8,175 bases of DNA from Candidatus Atribacteria bacterium 1244-E10-H5-B2 (GTDB taxonomy: Bacteria > Atribacterota > JS1 > SB-45 > 34-128). This document shows, in pieces, positions 1 through 5,570 of this stretch. Within the stretch, counting starts at the first letter, position 1. Each line of letters opens with the position of its first letter. Location: contig NMQN01000706.1 in NCBI GenBank assembly GCA_003575245.1, forward strand, positions 1 through 8,175. The letters are read 5' to 3'. A program made the translations under genes and the position numbers. The notes under the pieces were generated by a model, which worked only from the letters and a program-made list of their open reading frames with translations, did no database searches and was not told where the DNA came from.

Positions 1-695
1 TCCATTCCCACTACAGACCATATTGCTTCCGGCTCTGCCTCATATGTTCTCCCTTCAGACCAACTCTCAGGATCTTCTCTCCCCATCTCCTGCATAAGAT
101 GAGAATAATAATCCACCAGATAATAATCTTCAGCATGTATTGCACACACCAGGTTTAATTTTTTCATTAATCTGAAGGCTTTATCCATATCGGGGACGGA
201 CATCCTGGGATAGAATTCCATTCCGGAAATGGTATAAAATTTTACGCCAACAATGCCTCTATTTTTTAATTCTTTTAAACTTTTCTTATATTCTCCTGAT
301 TCTACTTGCTGGGGAGTTACCCCTCCCCAGAAAGCAAAATCTACATAGGCTTTTGGTTTAACTATATCCAATTTGTAATTAAAGTTTGGGCCTGAAGTAA
401 CCGGAGGAATGGAAGTGCAGGGCATATCGATAATTGTGGTAATACCGCCAGCCGCTGCACTCCTGGTTCCGGTTTCAAAATCTTCTCTCTCGGTAAATCC
501 GGGATCATCAAAATGAACATGAGGGTCGATAAAGCCAGGAAATACTATATTCCCTTTTACATCAATTTCTTTCTCCACAGGAAGTAATGCCTCATCTCCT
601 GGTACAATATCTTTTATCTTCCCCTTTTCAATATATATGGTTACCATTTTCAATTGATCATTTTCTATAATCCGGGCATTTTTAATCCTTAACAC
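1..695 (-). CDS. Cyclic amidohydrolase, allantoinase/dihydroorotase type (N-terminal part)
   Basis: The 231 visible codons, translated from the minus strand, begin with the small beta domain of cyclic amidohydrolases and enter the metal-binding barrel. Visible metal ligands are the DPHVHF motif (His59, His61), the Lys of GIVGVKFYT (about residue 152, the usual carboxylated lysine) and IHAED (His187). The block from REDFETGTRSAAAGGITT to IIDMPCTSIPPVT resembles allantoinases and class I dihydroorotases. Such enzymes hydrolyse a cyclic amide (allantoin, dihydroorotate, hydantoin) to a ureido acid. The start is GTG at 695, with an AGGAG site 5 bases upstream; no ATG fits better. The gene lies 47 bases after the carbamoyltransferase and is probably co-transcribed with it. 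The rest lies beyond the left edge, so late barrel motifs cannot be checked. The family call is firm; a biosynthetic dihydroorotase seems less likely given the neighbours, but is not excluded. Confidence 0.85.
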   Translation of the reverse strand, partial: MLRIKNARIIENDQLKMVTIYIEKGKIKDIVPGDEALLPVEKEIDVKGNIVFPGFIDPHVHFDDPGFTEREDFETGTRSAAAGGITTIIDMPCTSIPPVTSGPNFNYKLDIVKPKAYVDFAFWGGVTPQQVESGEYKKSLKELKNRGIVGVKFYTISGMEFYPRMSVPDMDKAFRLMKKLNLVCAIHAEDYYLVDYYSHLMQEMGREDPESWSEGRTYEAEPEAIWSVVGM

Positions 696-742
696 CTAAT
701 CTCCTTTTTCTTCCGGTTAGGATCAATCAGATTTTTATATTT

Positions 743-1786
743 CTATCTCATCAACAAAGCCATAATTGCTTTCTGGGCATGAAGTCTGTTTTCGGCTTCA
801 TCGAAGACAACTGAATTAGGTCCATCGATAACTGAATCGGTTACTTCATAGCCTCTATCACAAGGTAGACAATGCATATAAATAGCTTCCGGTTTAGCTA
901 ATTTTAATTTCCGGTCATCACATATCCAATCTTTATTTTTATCAAAGAGAGCTTTCATCTGGTCTATCTTTATTTCAGAAGTGTGCGGTGGAACACATGC
1001 TAAGCTGCCCCAAGATTTAGGATATAGCACGTCTGCATCTTTGAAAGCATCTTCCATAGAACCGGTTTCTTCAAATGATCCTCCATATTTTTTACTATTT
1101 TCTTTAATAGCATCTATCATCATAGGATCAAGCTGGAAACCGTCCGGACGTGCCAGGGTAATATTCATACCGAACCTGCTGGCTGTGGCCATTAAACATT
1201 GGGGAACTGCAACTGGTTTTTCCACACTTGGTGAATAAGCCCAGCTTACTACCAATTTTTTATTGCGTAGGTCACCTAATTTTTCTTTCATGGTAAGGAC
1301 ATCAGCCATCGATTGACAGGGGTGATATATATCGTCTTCCATATTAATTACCGGTATATCTGCCCATTTAGCAAATTCGCGTAGATATTTATTACCATTA
1401 CCGTATTTCCAACCGGTTGGTTTTCCATACATTCTTATGGCAATACCATCACCCATTCTGGCCAATACCCGTGCAACATCAGATACCCTTTCTGTGGAAT
1501 AGGCTTTCTCTTCACCTTCGGTAGCAGGGGTGTAAATCTTTTCGGAATCCAAATAATTGGCATGTCCGCCTAATTGGGTCATCCCGGCTTCAAAACTGTT
1601 ACGGGTCCGTAAAGATTTATTGTAGAAGATAATAAATAAGGTTTTACGGAGAAGTAATGGGTGCTGCCGACCAGATGCAGTGTCAGCTTTTAAAACAGCA
1701 GCTAACTCCAGCATAGATTCTAATTCTTCCCTGGTAAATTCCAGTGTACTTATAAAGTCTCGACCTTTTAATGATTTTGTTTGCAT
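743..1786 (-). CDS. Knotted carbamoyltransferase, YgeW / N-acetylornithine carbamoyltransferase-like
   Basis: The 347-residue protein has the full aspartate/ornithine carbamoyltransferase layout. The carbamoyl-phosphate site is SLRTR (Ser58-Arg62), followed by HPCQ (155-158) and HCLP (305-308). The stretch SWAYSP to VPQ, RFGMNITLARPDG, GGSFEE and SMEDAFKDADVLYPKSW matches the trefoil-knotted YgeW and N-acetylornithine transcarbamoylase branch, not ordinary ArgF. The C-terminal EAENRLHAQKAIM is also close to N-acetylornithine transcarbamoylase. After HCLP, however, the sequence is CDRGYEVTD where the Xanthomonas enzyme (from memory) has LRRNVKATD. The lysine reported to be carboxylated and to bind acetylornithine is therefore Glu314 here, and the substrate is probably different. 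ATG 1786 follows AGGAGG (about 1794-1799) by 7 bases. Between a deiminase and a cyclic amidohydrolase, it likely works catabolically, making carbamoyl phosphate from a ureido compound. Standard pipelines may call it ornithine carbamoyltransferase. Confidence 0.88.
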   Translation of the reverse strand: MQTKSLKGRDFISTLEFTREELESMLELAAVLKADTASGRQHPLLLRKTLFIIFYNKSLRTRNSFEAGMTQLGGHANYLDSEKIYTPATEGEEKAYSTERVSDVARVLARMGDGIAIRMYGKPTGWKYGNGNKYLREFAKWADIPVINMEDDIYHPCQSMADVLTMKEKLGDLRNKKLVVSWAYSPSVEKPVAVPQCLMATASRFGMNITLARPDGFQLDPMMIDAIKENSKKYGGSFEETGSMEDAFKDADVLYPKSWGSLACVPPHTSEIKIDQMKALFDKNKDWICDDRKLKLAKPEAIYMHCLPCDRGYEVTDSVIDGPNSVVFDEAENRLHAQKAIMALLMR

Positions 1787-2063
1787 TTTGTAACCTCCTA
1801 ATTAAATAATAATTTTTTTAAATATTTTACTTTGCAATTCTATGATTTTTATAATTATTTCTACTTTATCCCTCCTTCTCTAATAATATGTGATAAAAAA
1901 TCACACACACTCTAACTATTATCTTTTAGATTTATGTTAATATTATATCAAAAAATTAAAGTGAAAAAAACTAGTCATCCTTATCTCCCGAATAGAAAAT
2001 TGCTGCTAAATTAAAATATAATAATTGCTTTTTTAAAATCAAAACTATTTGGCTTTAAAAAGA
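1787..2063 (-). promoter_or_regulatory. AT-rich leader before the carbamoyltransferase, with candidate promoter and palindrome
   Basis: This 277-base gap separates the deiminase from the carbamoyltransferase and is long enough for a separate promoter. On the minus strand a perfect TATAAT lies at 1942-1947, but no good -35 box sits 17 bases upstream (a T run only). About 40 bases downstream, at 1889-1905, is a perfect inverted repeat, TGTGAT-5-ATCACA. It could be an operator or a small hairpin; it lacks the run of U expected of a terminator. The ribosome binding site AGGAGG is at the end of the gap. Whether the gene is transcribed from here or by read-through is open. Confidence 0.35.
1889..1905. 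repeat. 17-base perfect palindrome, candidate operator
   Basis: TGTGAT and ATCACA flank five A residues. The arms TGTGA and TCACA are the same as the CRP consensus arms, but they are 7 bases apart instead of 6, so a true CRP site is doubtful. Its place upstream of the carbamoyltransferase and downstream of a TATAAT box would suit a repressor or a member of the Crp/Fnr family. No second copy was noticed in the window. Confidence 0.3.
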
Positions 2064-2915
2064 CTAATGCTTATCCCGAATTAACTCGAAGGAAAGACAG
2101 TGGGGGCCTGAGCCACCCATTAGAAATTGACTCAAAGGAGGATCAAAAACTTCCAGTCCTAAAGCTCTAAGTTTTTCGTTTCCGAGCTTATTTTCCTTAA
2201 AGGAGAGCACTTTTTCATCTCCTAAAGCTAAAAGATTTATTGTTCCTGCGAACACAGCGTCCCCGGGAATAGTTATAATTTCATATTTTTCCTGCCTTAA
2301 ATATTTTAAGAAAACATCTGGCAAAGCCTCGGGACATAACATAACTGTTTTGGGGGCAACTACTGAAAATATTATATCCAGGTGATTCCATTTTGCTTCA
2401 AACTGAATAGGGATAATCTTAATATCAAAAGGTTCAAGTATTTTTTCTGCTTCCTTTATCCCCTCCATTGTACTGCGATTTCCTATTCCTATCACCAGGG
2501 TATGTTCATCTAGATACCAGCAATCACCACCTTCTAACGAACCATGCATCACTCTCCCTACCCTAGGTACTTTTAACTGTTCAAGGGTTTCGATTGCTAA
2601 TTCGGTATCACCTTCATTATCAGAATAACGAAAATTACCGATTAATACACCTTTAGCTGTATTGACTCCAAAATCTCTGGTTGCTACCTGGTCAGGATGC
2701 CCGGGCTGGGCAATTTGCCATTTTTTTTCTATCCCTAATTGTCGGAATACTTCTGAAAATTCCTTATGTTGTTTAATTGCATCTTCCCTTGAAACCCTAA
2801 ATCCTTCCTTTATATGTTGGGAAGCAACATCGCTAAAGTCACAAATTTCATAATAGGTTGGTTTACAGAGCAGCACTGAGCGCAACCGCCCATGTGAATT
2901 AAAAACCATAATCAT
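2064..2915 (-). CDS. Deiminase of the arginine deiminase / DDAH (guanidino-modifying) superfamily
   Basis: The 283-residue protein shows the ordered motifs of the pentein-fold guanidino enzymes. These are DFGVNT (Asp81), IGNFRYSD, LEGGDCWYLD (Glu128, Asp131), a WNHLD histidine motif (His178) and a C-terminal GGSGPHCLS with the nucleophile Cys273. The Cys-His-acid set is complete, so the enzyme should be active. Members cleave the C-N bond of a guanidino group to give a ureido product: arginine to citrulline, agmatine to carbamoylputrescine, methylarginines to citrulline. Length and motifs fit the DDAH-like group better than the roughly 400-residue ArcA deiminases. The start is ATG 2915 or the in-frame ATG 2909; the AGGAAGG site serves either. 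The carbamoyltransferase downstream is the natural next step for a ureido product. A near-identical copy of its first 22 codons stands at 3826-3892. Substrate not determinable from sequence. Confidence 0.85.
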   Translation of the reverse strand: MIMVFNSHGRLRSVLLCKPTYYEICDFSDVASQHIKEGFRVSREDAIKQHKEFSEVFRQLGIEKKWQIAQPGHPDQVATRDFGVNTAKGVLIGNFRYSDNEGDTELAIETLEQLKVPRVGRVMHGSLEGGDCWYLDEHTLVIGIGNRSTMEGIKEAEKILEPFDIKIIPIQFEAKWNHLDIIFSVVAPKTVMLCPEALPDVFLKYLRQEKYEIITIPGDAVFAGTINLLALGDEKVLSFKENKLGNEKLRALGLEVFDPPLSQFLMGGSGPHCLSFELIRDKH

Positions 2916-2922
2916 TTTCCTT
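2855..2922. repeat. 68-base direct repeat, copy A (intact deiminase start)
   Basis: This segment covers the ribosome binding site and first codons of the intact deiminase. It matches 3832-3899 in the same orientation at 65 of 68 positions; the differences are 2883/3860, 2895/3872 and 2903/3880. Read in the deiminase frame, two of the three differences are silent and one changes Phe to Leu. That is the pattern of a once-functional paralogue. Confidence 0.92.
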
Positions 2923-3012
2923 CCTTTAATATTACCAATTATTAAAAGATAATTTGATCTTATATTTATATCATTTTCCCATCCTTTGCAAAACTCCAGT
3001 TGATAGCAGGAT

Positions 3013-3567
3013 TTAAAAACTAAATGGAGTAATTACGGAAATAATGATAAGATCTTTGTCTCCAATGCTGGATATTTTATGGGGAATACTTGCAATGTAG
3101 TAGATACTATCACCCTCTTCCAGGGTAAAAAATTTATCCCCAATTTGAATTTTCATCTTTCCTTCTATTACCAGAGTACATTCCTCACCCTCATGAGGAA
3201 GAGGTTTGCTACAAGTACTAGCCCCTAATTCTATCCGAGTTCTAATCATCTCAATTTGATGACTAACATCAGGGGAGAGCAATTCATAGGTCAAATGCGA
3301 TTTGGGGAATTGTAGAGTTCTACGCTCATTTTTTCTTACTATTGCGCTTTGTTTTTTGTCATCAATTAAGAAATAAAATATGGGTACATTCAAAGCCCTG
3401 GATATTTCTCTTAAAGCCATAATCGATGGTGAAGCCATTCCACGCTCCACTTGACTTAAATAACTGGGAGTTTTGCCTATCTTTTTAGCAAAAGCAGTAA
3501 GGTTTATGCCCTTAGAAATACGCAATTTGCGAATTCTATTTCCCAACCTTTCATTCTCAATCATCAT
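3013..3567 (-). CDS. XRE-family transcription regulator with C-terminal cupin sensor
   Basis: This 184-residue protein has an N-terminal helix-turn-helix of the Cro/C1 type (about residues 10-65), with the recognition helix in TPSYLSQVERG. A C-terminal single-domain cupin (about 112-180) contains HEGEE (His125, Glu129), a turn ending in EEGDSIYY, and a late IPHK histidine (His163) that may bind metal. The architecture is that of the PuuR/SutR-like regulators, which sense small catabolic ligands through the cupin and usually control adjacent genes. Starts at ATG 3567 and ATG 3564 are both possible behind an AGAGGA site. The gene ends 97 bases before the deiminase and reads the same way, so it may be co-transcribed with the catabolic genes or control a promoter in that gap. 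The ligand is unknown; a polyamine, arginine-like or ureide compound is an inference from context. Confidence 0.9.
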   Translation of the reverse strand: MMIENERLGNRIRKLRISKGINLTAFAKKIGKTPSYLSQVERGMASPSIMALREISRALNVPIFYFLIDDKKQSAIVRKNERRTLQFPKSHLTYELLSPDVSHQIEMIRTRIELGASTCSKPLPHEGEECTLVIEGKMKIQIGDKFFTLEEGDSIYYIASIPHKISSIGDKDLIIISVITPFSF

Positions 3568-3888
3568 TTAAATATCATCCTCTTTTTCCAATGGAATATC
3601 GTCTACCTGCCAGACCAATAATTCTGGCTCCAATTTTAATTAAATCTTTTCCAAGGTTACCTATTTTTGTTAAAATATACTTAATTATTGTAATTATATT
3701 AAAACACATTTAAAATTATTTTACAAGAATATTTCTAAAATATTTCAAAAATATATAAGATAAATTTTGAAGCTAAAGAAAGCAAAATTTAGTTTAATTA
3801 TTATGCTTAAGAAAGAATTTAACAATAATAGAGGTTGGTTTACAGAGCAGCACTGAGCGTAACCGCCCATGGGAATTAAGAACCATAA
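3568..3888. other. Intergenic region with gene remnants
   Basis: This 321-base stretch between the XRE gene and the HAD gene has no full-length gene. It holds the small frame at 3575-3709, a 6-base-pair hairpin (GCCAGA 3609-3614 with TCTGGC 3623-3628, not followed by a clear T run), very AT-rich sequence from about 3660 to 3830, and the truncated deiminase copy from about 3793 onward. No convincing terminator or promoter pair was found. Confidence 0.7.
3575..3709 (-). CDS. Small open frame of 44 codons, possible relic of a lost gene
   Basis: From ATG 3709 to TGA 3575 the frame encodes a 44-residue peptide, ending about 7 bases before the XRE start. The first 15 residues are AT-driven (Ile, Lys, Tyr rich). 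The last 25 (GKDLIKIGARIIGLAGRRY and SIGKRG) look like real protein: codons are more balanced and the frame is basic and glycine-rich. No ribosome binding site precedes the ATG. It may be the C-terminal scrap of a gene removed by the rearrangement that also left the deiminase relic, or a short leader peptide. No family was recognised. Confidence 0.3.
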   Translation of the reverse strand: MCFNIITIIKYILTKIGNLGKDLIKIGARIIGLAGRRYSIGKRG

Positions 3889-3892
3889 TCAT
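3793..3892 (-). pseudogene. Truncated second copy of the deiminase gene (5' end only)
   Basis: Starting at ATG 3892 on the minus strand, the frame repeats the first 22 residues of the intact deiminase (MIMVLNSHGRLRSVLLCKPT, then divergent Ser-Ile-Ile) with only Phe5 changed to Leu. It then runs into unrelated AT-rich sequence and stops at a TAA about ten codons later. All catalytic motifs are missing, so it is a relic. Its ATG overlaps the stop codon of the HAD gene in the ATGA form typical of coupled operon genes. This suggests that a complete deiminase once followed the HAD gene in the same operon. It could also be a duplication by-product that never was a full gene. The 3' limit is approximate. 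Confidence 0.75.
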
Positions 3893-3899
3893 TTTCCTT
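3832..3899. repeat. 68-base direct repeat, copy B (deiminase relic)
   Basis: This is the second copy of the 2855-2922 segment, 977 bases away in the same orientation. Its right limit falls inside the last codons of the HAD gene, so those codons (Lys-Gly-Lys-stop) share the sequence that serves as ribosome binding site in copy A. Confidence 0.92.
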
Positions 3900-4476
3900 T
3901 CGAATTATTAAATGTTTCTATTTGCTCTTTTAAAGATTCGGAATCGGTAAAAAGGATAGAGTTGATGTCGATTTTTTGAGCAGAAAGAACATTCTCTTCG
4001 GAATCATCTACAAAGACTGTGTTTTCGGGCTTAATCCCTTCCTTCTTTAAAATATATCGGTAAAAATCCGGATCTGGTTTGGATATACCCATTAAGTTAG
4101 AGGCATAAACCTCATCAAAGATATCGTAATCACCTTGATTTAAAAGATAGTAATAATGCGAATCAATAGTATTAGTACCACAAACAACTCTTGAATCACT
4201 TTTAAGCTGTTCTATTATATCCTTTGTCTCCTGAATTGTTCCCGGGTTAAAAAATTTACTAAATAATTCCTCTTTTATTTTCTTACCATATCTTAAAGAA
4301 AATCTTACCCAAAATTCATTACTGTTGATTTTTCCGTTCAAAAGTTTTCTAAAATTTTCACCAGTATAAACAAAAAATTTTTCTTCAGTAATTCCCAGAT
4401 AATCGCTTATTGCGTGGGTATCATTAAAGTTGCAGGTCAGAACACCCCCCATATCAAAAATATAAAGTTTCTTCAT
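3889..4476 (-). CDS. HAD-superfamily hydrolase (YihX-like phosphatase group)
   Basis: The 195-residue protein has all four HAD motifs. Motif I is FDMGGVL with nucleophile Asp8, motif II is CGTNT (Thr101 or Thr103), motif III is the SKPDPDFY lysine (Lys133) and motif IV is VFVDDSEENV (Asp147, Asp148). A helical cap lies between motifs I and II (about residues 15-85), as in subfamily IA. In motif I the usual second aspartate is glycine (DMG); a similar loss is known in the YihX-type group (DLGN), so it need not mean inactivity. Substrates in this group are sugar phosphates and related metabolites. The start ATG 4476 is 11 bases past the permease stop. Its AGGAAAGGA site lies inside the last permease codons, so the two are translationally coupled. 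The HAD may act on the sugar brought in by that transporter (inference). Confidence 0.88.
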   Translation of the reverse strand: MKKLYIFDMGGVLTCNFNDTHAISDYLGITEEKFFVYTGENFRKLLNGKINSNEFWVRFSLRYGKKIKEELFSKFFNPGTIQETKDIIEQLKSDSRVVCGTNTIDSHYYYLLNQGDYDIFDEVYASNLMGISKPDPDFYRYILKKEGIKPENTVFVDDSEENVLSAQKIDINSILFTDSESLKEQIETFNNSKGK

Positions 4477-4487
4477 AATTATTTTTA

Positions 4488-5324
4488 TTATCCTTTCCTT
4501 GATGAATATAGGGCGGCACCGCCCAAGAAATATTTAGATAGTTTAAAAAATACAATCAATATCGGAATACTCGCTATGGCAGCTACTGCCATCATTGCCC
4601 CTTCATCAGTATGTTTTTCACCCATAAATTTAACAATATACAAAGGTATGGTCTTCATCTCTTCACTCTGCACCACCAGCAATGGCCAAAGCAGATTATC
4701 CCACTGAGCTTTAAAGGTAAGAATGGCCAAAGTTGCCAAAGCCGGGATACTGTTTGGTAAAATGATTGTTCTGAAAATCATCAATTCACTCGCCCCATCT
4801 ATTCTGGCTGCATCTAATATTTCATCAGGGAAAGTAATAAAATATTGTCTCATTAAAAAAACACCAAATGCAGTTACCAAAAAAGGAGCTATCAATCCGG
4901 CATACGAATCCTGAAGTCCTAATTTAGTAGTTACCAGATAAAGGGGAATCATTATGGCCTCAAAAGGTATCATCATTGTTGCCATAATTATCATAAAGAC
5001 CAGAGTCCTACCTTTGAAATAATATTTGGCCAAACCAAATCCTGCCAGAGCTGAAAGCATCACTGTAGTAGCAGATACAACTGAAGCTACTATTAATGAG
5101 TTAAAAATATTTCTGATATAGATAAAGCTTCCATCATTGCCTTTTATACCCTGCCAATAATTCTGCCAATACAAGCCTTTCGGAATCCAACGATAAGGCA
5201 TTTTTAAGATATCATTTGCCGGCATTACTGATGCAGTAAACATAAATATTGTAGGAGCAAGAATGAATAGAGCTGCCAGAATGAGAAATACCCAGATAAA
5301 TATATCTTGTATATTAATAGTCAC
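4488..5324 (-). CDS. Sugar ABC transporter permease, MalG-like (CUT1); 5' end replaced by insertion sequence
   Basis: The 278-residue inner-membrane protein has six predicted hydrophobic segments (about residues 8-30, 72-97, 107-130, 140-158, 194-216, 243-267). The coupling loop is EILDAARIDGASELMIFRTI, ending in LP: the EAA motif that docks with the ATPase. The tail KYFLGGAALYSSRKG is typical of MalG-type permeases. The open frame starts at GTG 5324 without a ribosome binding site. The first six codons lie inside the IS110 element, whose left core is at 5306-5307. The native start has therefore been lost or displaced, and expression is doubtful. Reading the frame through the right flank of the element, as if it were excised, gives about 22 open codons back to a stop at 6645-6647 with no ATG, GTG or TTG. 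The MalF-like partner and binding protein expected upstream are absent. Confidence 0.85.
   Translation of the reverse strand: MTINIQDIFIWVFLILAALFILAPTIFMFTASVMPANDILKMPYRWIPKGLYWQNYWQGIKGNDGSFIYIRNIFNSLIVASVVSATTVMLSALAGFGLAKYYFKGRTLVFMIIMATMMIPFEAIMIPLYLVTTKLGLQDSYAGLIAPFLVTAFGVFLMRQYFITFPDEILDAARIDGASELMIFRTIILPNSIPALATLAILTFKAQWDNLLWPLLVVQSEEMKTIPLYIVKFMGEKHTDEGAMMAVAAIASIPILIVFFKLSKYFLGGAALYSSRKG
5310..5315 (+). promoter_or_regulatory. Left-end -10 half of the junction promoter
   Basis: TATATT lies just inside the left end. When the ends are joined in a circle, it falls 17 bases after the TTGACT of the right end, counting one CT core. In the integrated state the sequence 17 bases upstream (around 5287-5292) is a poor -35, so the promoter should be weak until the circle forms. 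The predicted RNA start would be near 5322. Confidence 0.6.
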
Positions 5325-5540
5325 TTATTATTAATCAAGAAAAGATGTTAATATGATACTGGAAGAGTTTGTAGTTGGTTAAGGCCGTACCTTCCCTGGA
5401 GCAATCATCATTTTGATGATTAGCTCGTTATTATAGATGGGCCGCCCTTCTACAATCTTGGACAGTATCAGAAGCGAAATATAAAAATATTTCAGCTTGC
5501 ATTGCCACAAGGTAAAGCTACAGAAGGGCGACCGGCAAAC
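5322..5540 (+). ncRNA. IS110 bridge RNA (target and donor binding loops)
   Basis: The structure was drawn by eye. A 5' hairpin pairs 5329-5336 with 5344-5353 (one bulge). A target-type loop is closed by GGCC 5383-5386 with 5440-5443 and tipped by GAGC plus AATCATCA (5399-5410) pairing with TGATGATT and GCTC (5414-5426). A donor-type loop is closed by GCCCTTCT 5444-5451 with AGAAGGGC 5522-5529, extended by GCC/GGC, and tipped by AAGC-GAAATAT (5472-5482) with ATATTTC-A-GCTT (5487-5498). The left donor guide ACAGTATC (5462-5469) equals the right end 6571-6578. The right donor guide ACAAG (5507-5511) pairs with CTTGT at 5306-5310. Candidate target guides are GTACCTTCCCTG (5387-5398) and GTTATTATAGATG (5427-5439). 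In IS110 systems this RNA directs the recombinase to donor and target DNA. Exact ends are estimates. Confidence 0.75.
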
Positions 5541-5541
5541 T

Positions 5542-5562
5542 CTCCTAAAAGATTAATAGGAG
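5542..5562 (+). promoter_or_regulatory. Hairpin covering the transposase ribosome binding site
   Basis: CTCCTA (5542-5547) can pair with TAGGAG (5557-5562) across a 9-base loop. This buries most of the AGGAGG site at 5558-5563, which is 7 bases before ATG 5571. Such sequestration would keep transposase synthesis low, a common feature of insertion sequences. Confidence 0.5.
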
Positions 5563-5570
5563 GTTTCATC

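Noticed and set aside
1889..1905. Palindrome called as a CRP site or a terminator
   Set aside because: The spacer is 7 rather than 6 bases for CRP, and no T run follows on either strand for a terminator.
981..4914. Short plus-strand open frames opposite the carbamoyltransferase, deiminase, HAD and permease genes
   Set aside because: Each lies fully or mostly antisense to a gene with clear family motifs and has no motif of its own.
5502..5570. In-frame extension of the transposase from TTG 5502 (23 extra residues)
   Set aside because: It lies in the donor loop and closing stem of the bridge RNA, lacks a ribosome binding site and precedes the conserved family start; ATG 5571 has AGGAGG at 7 bases.
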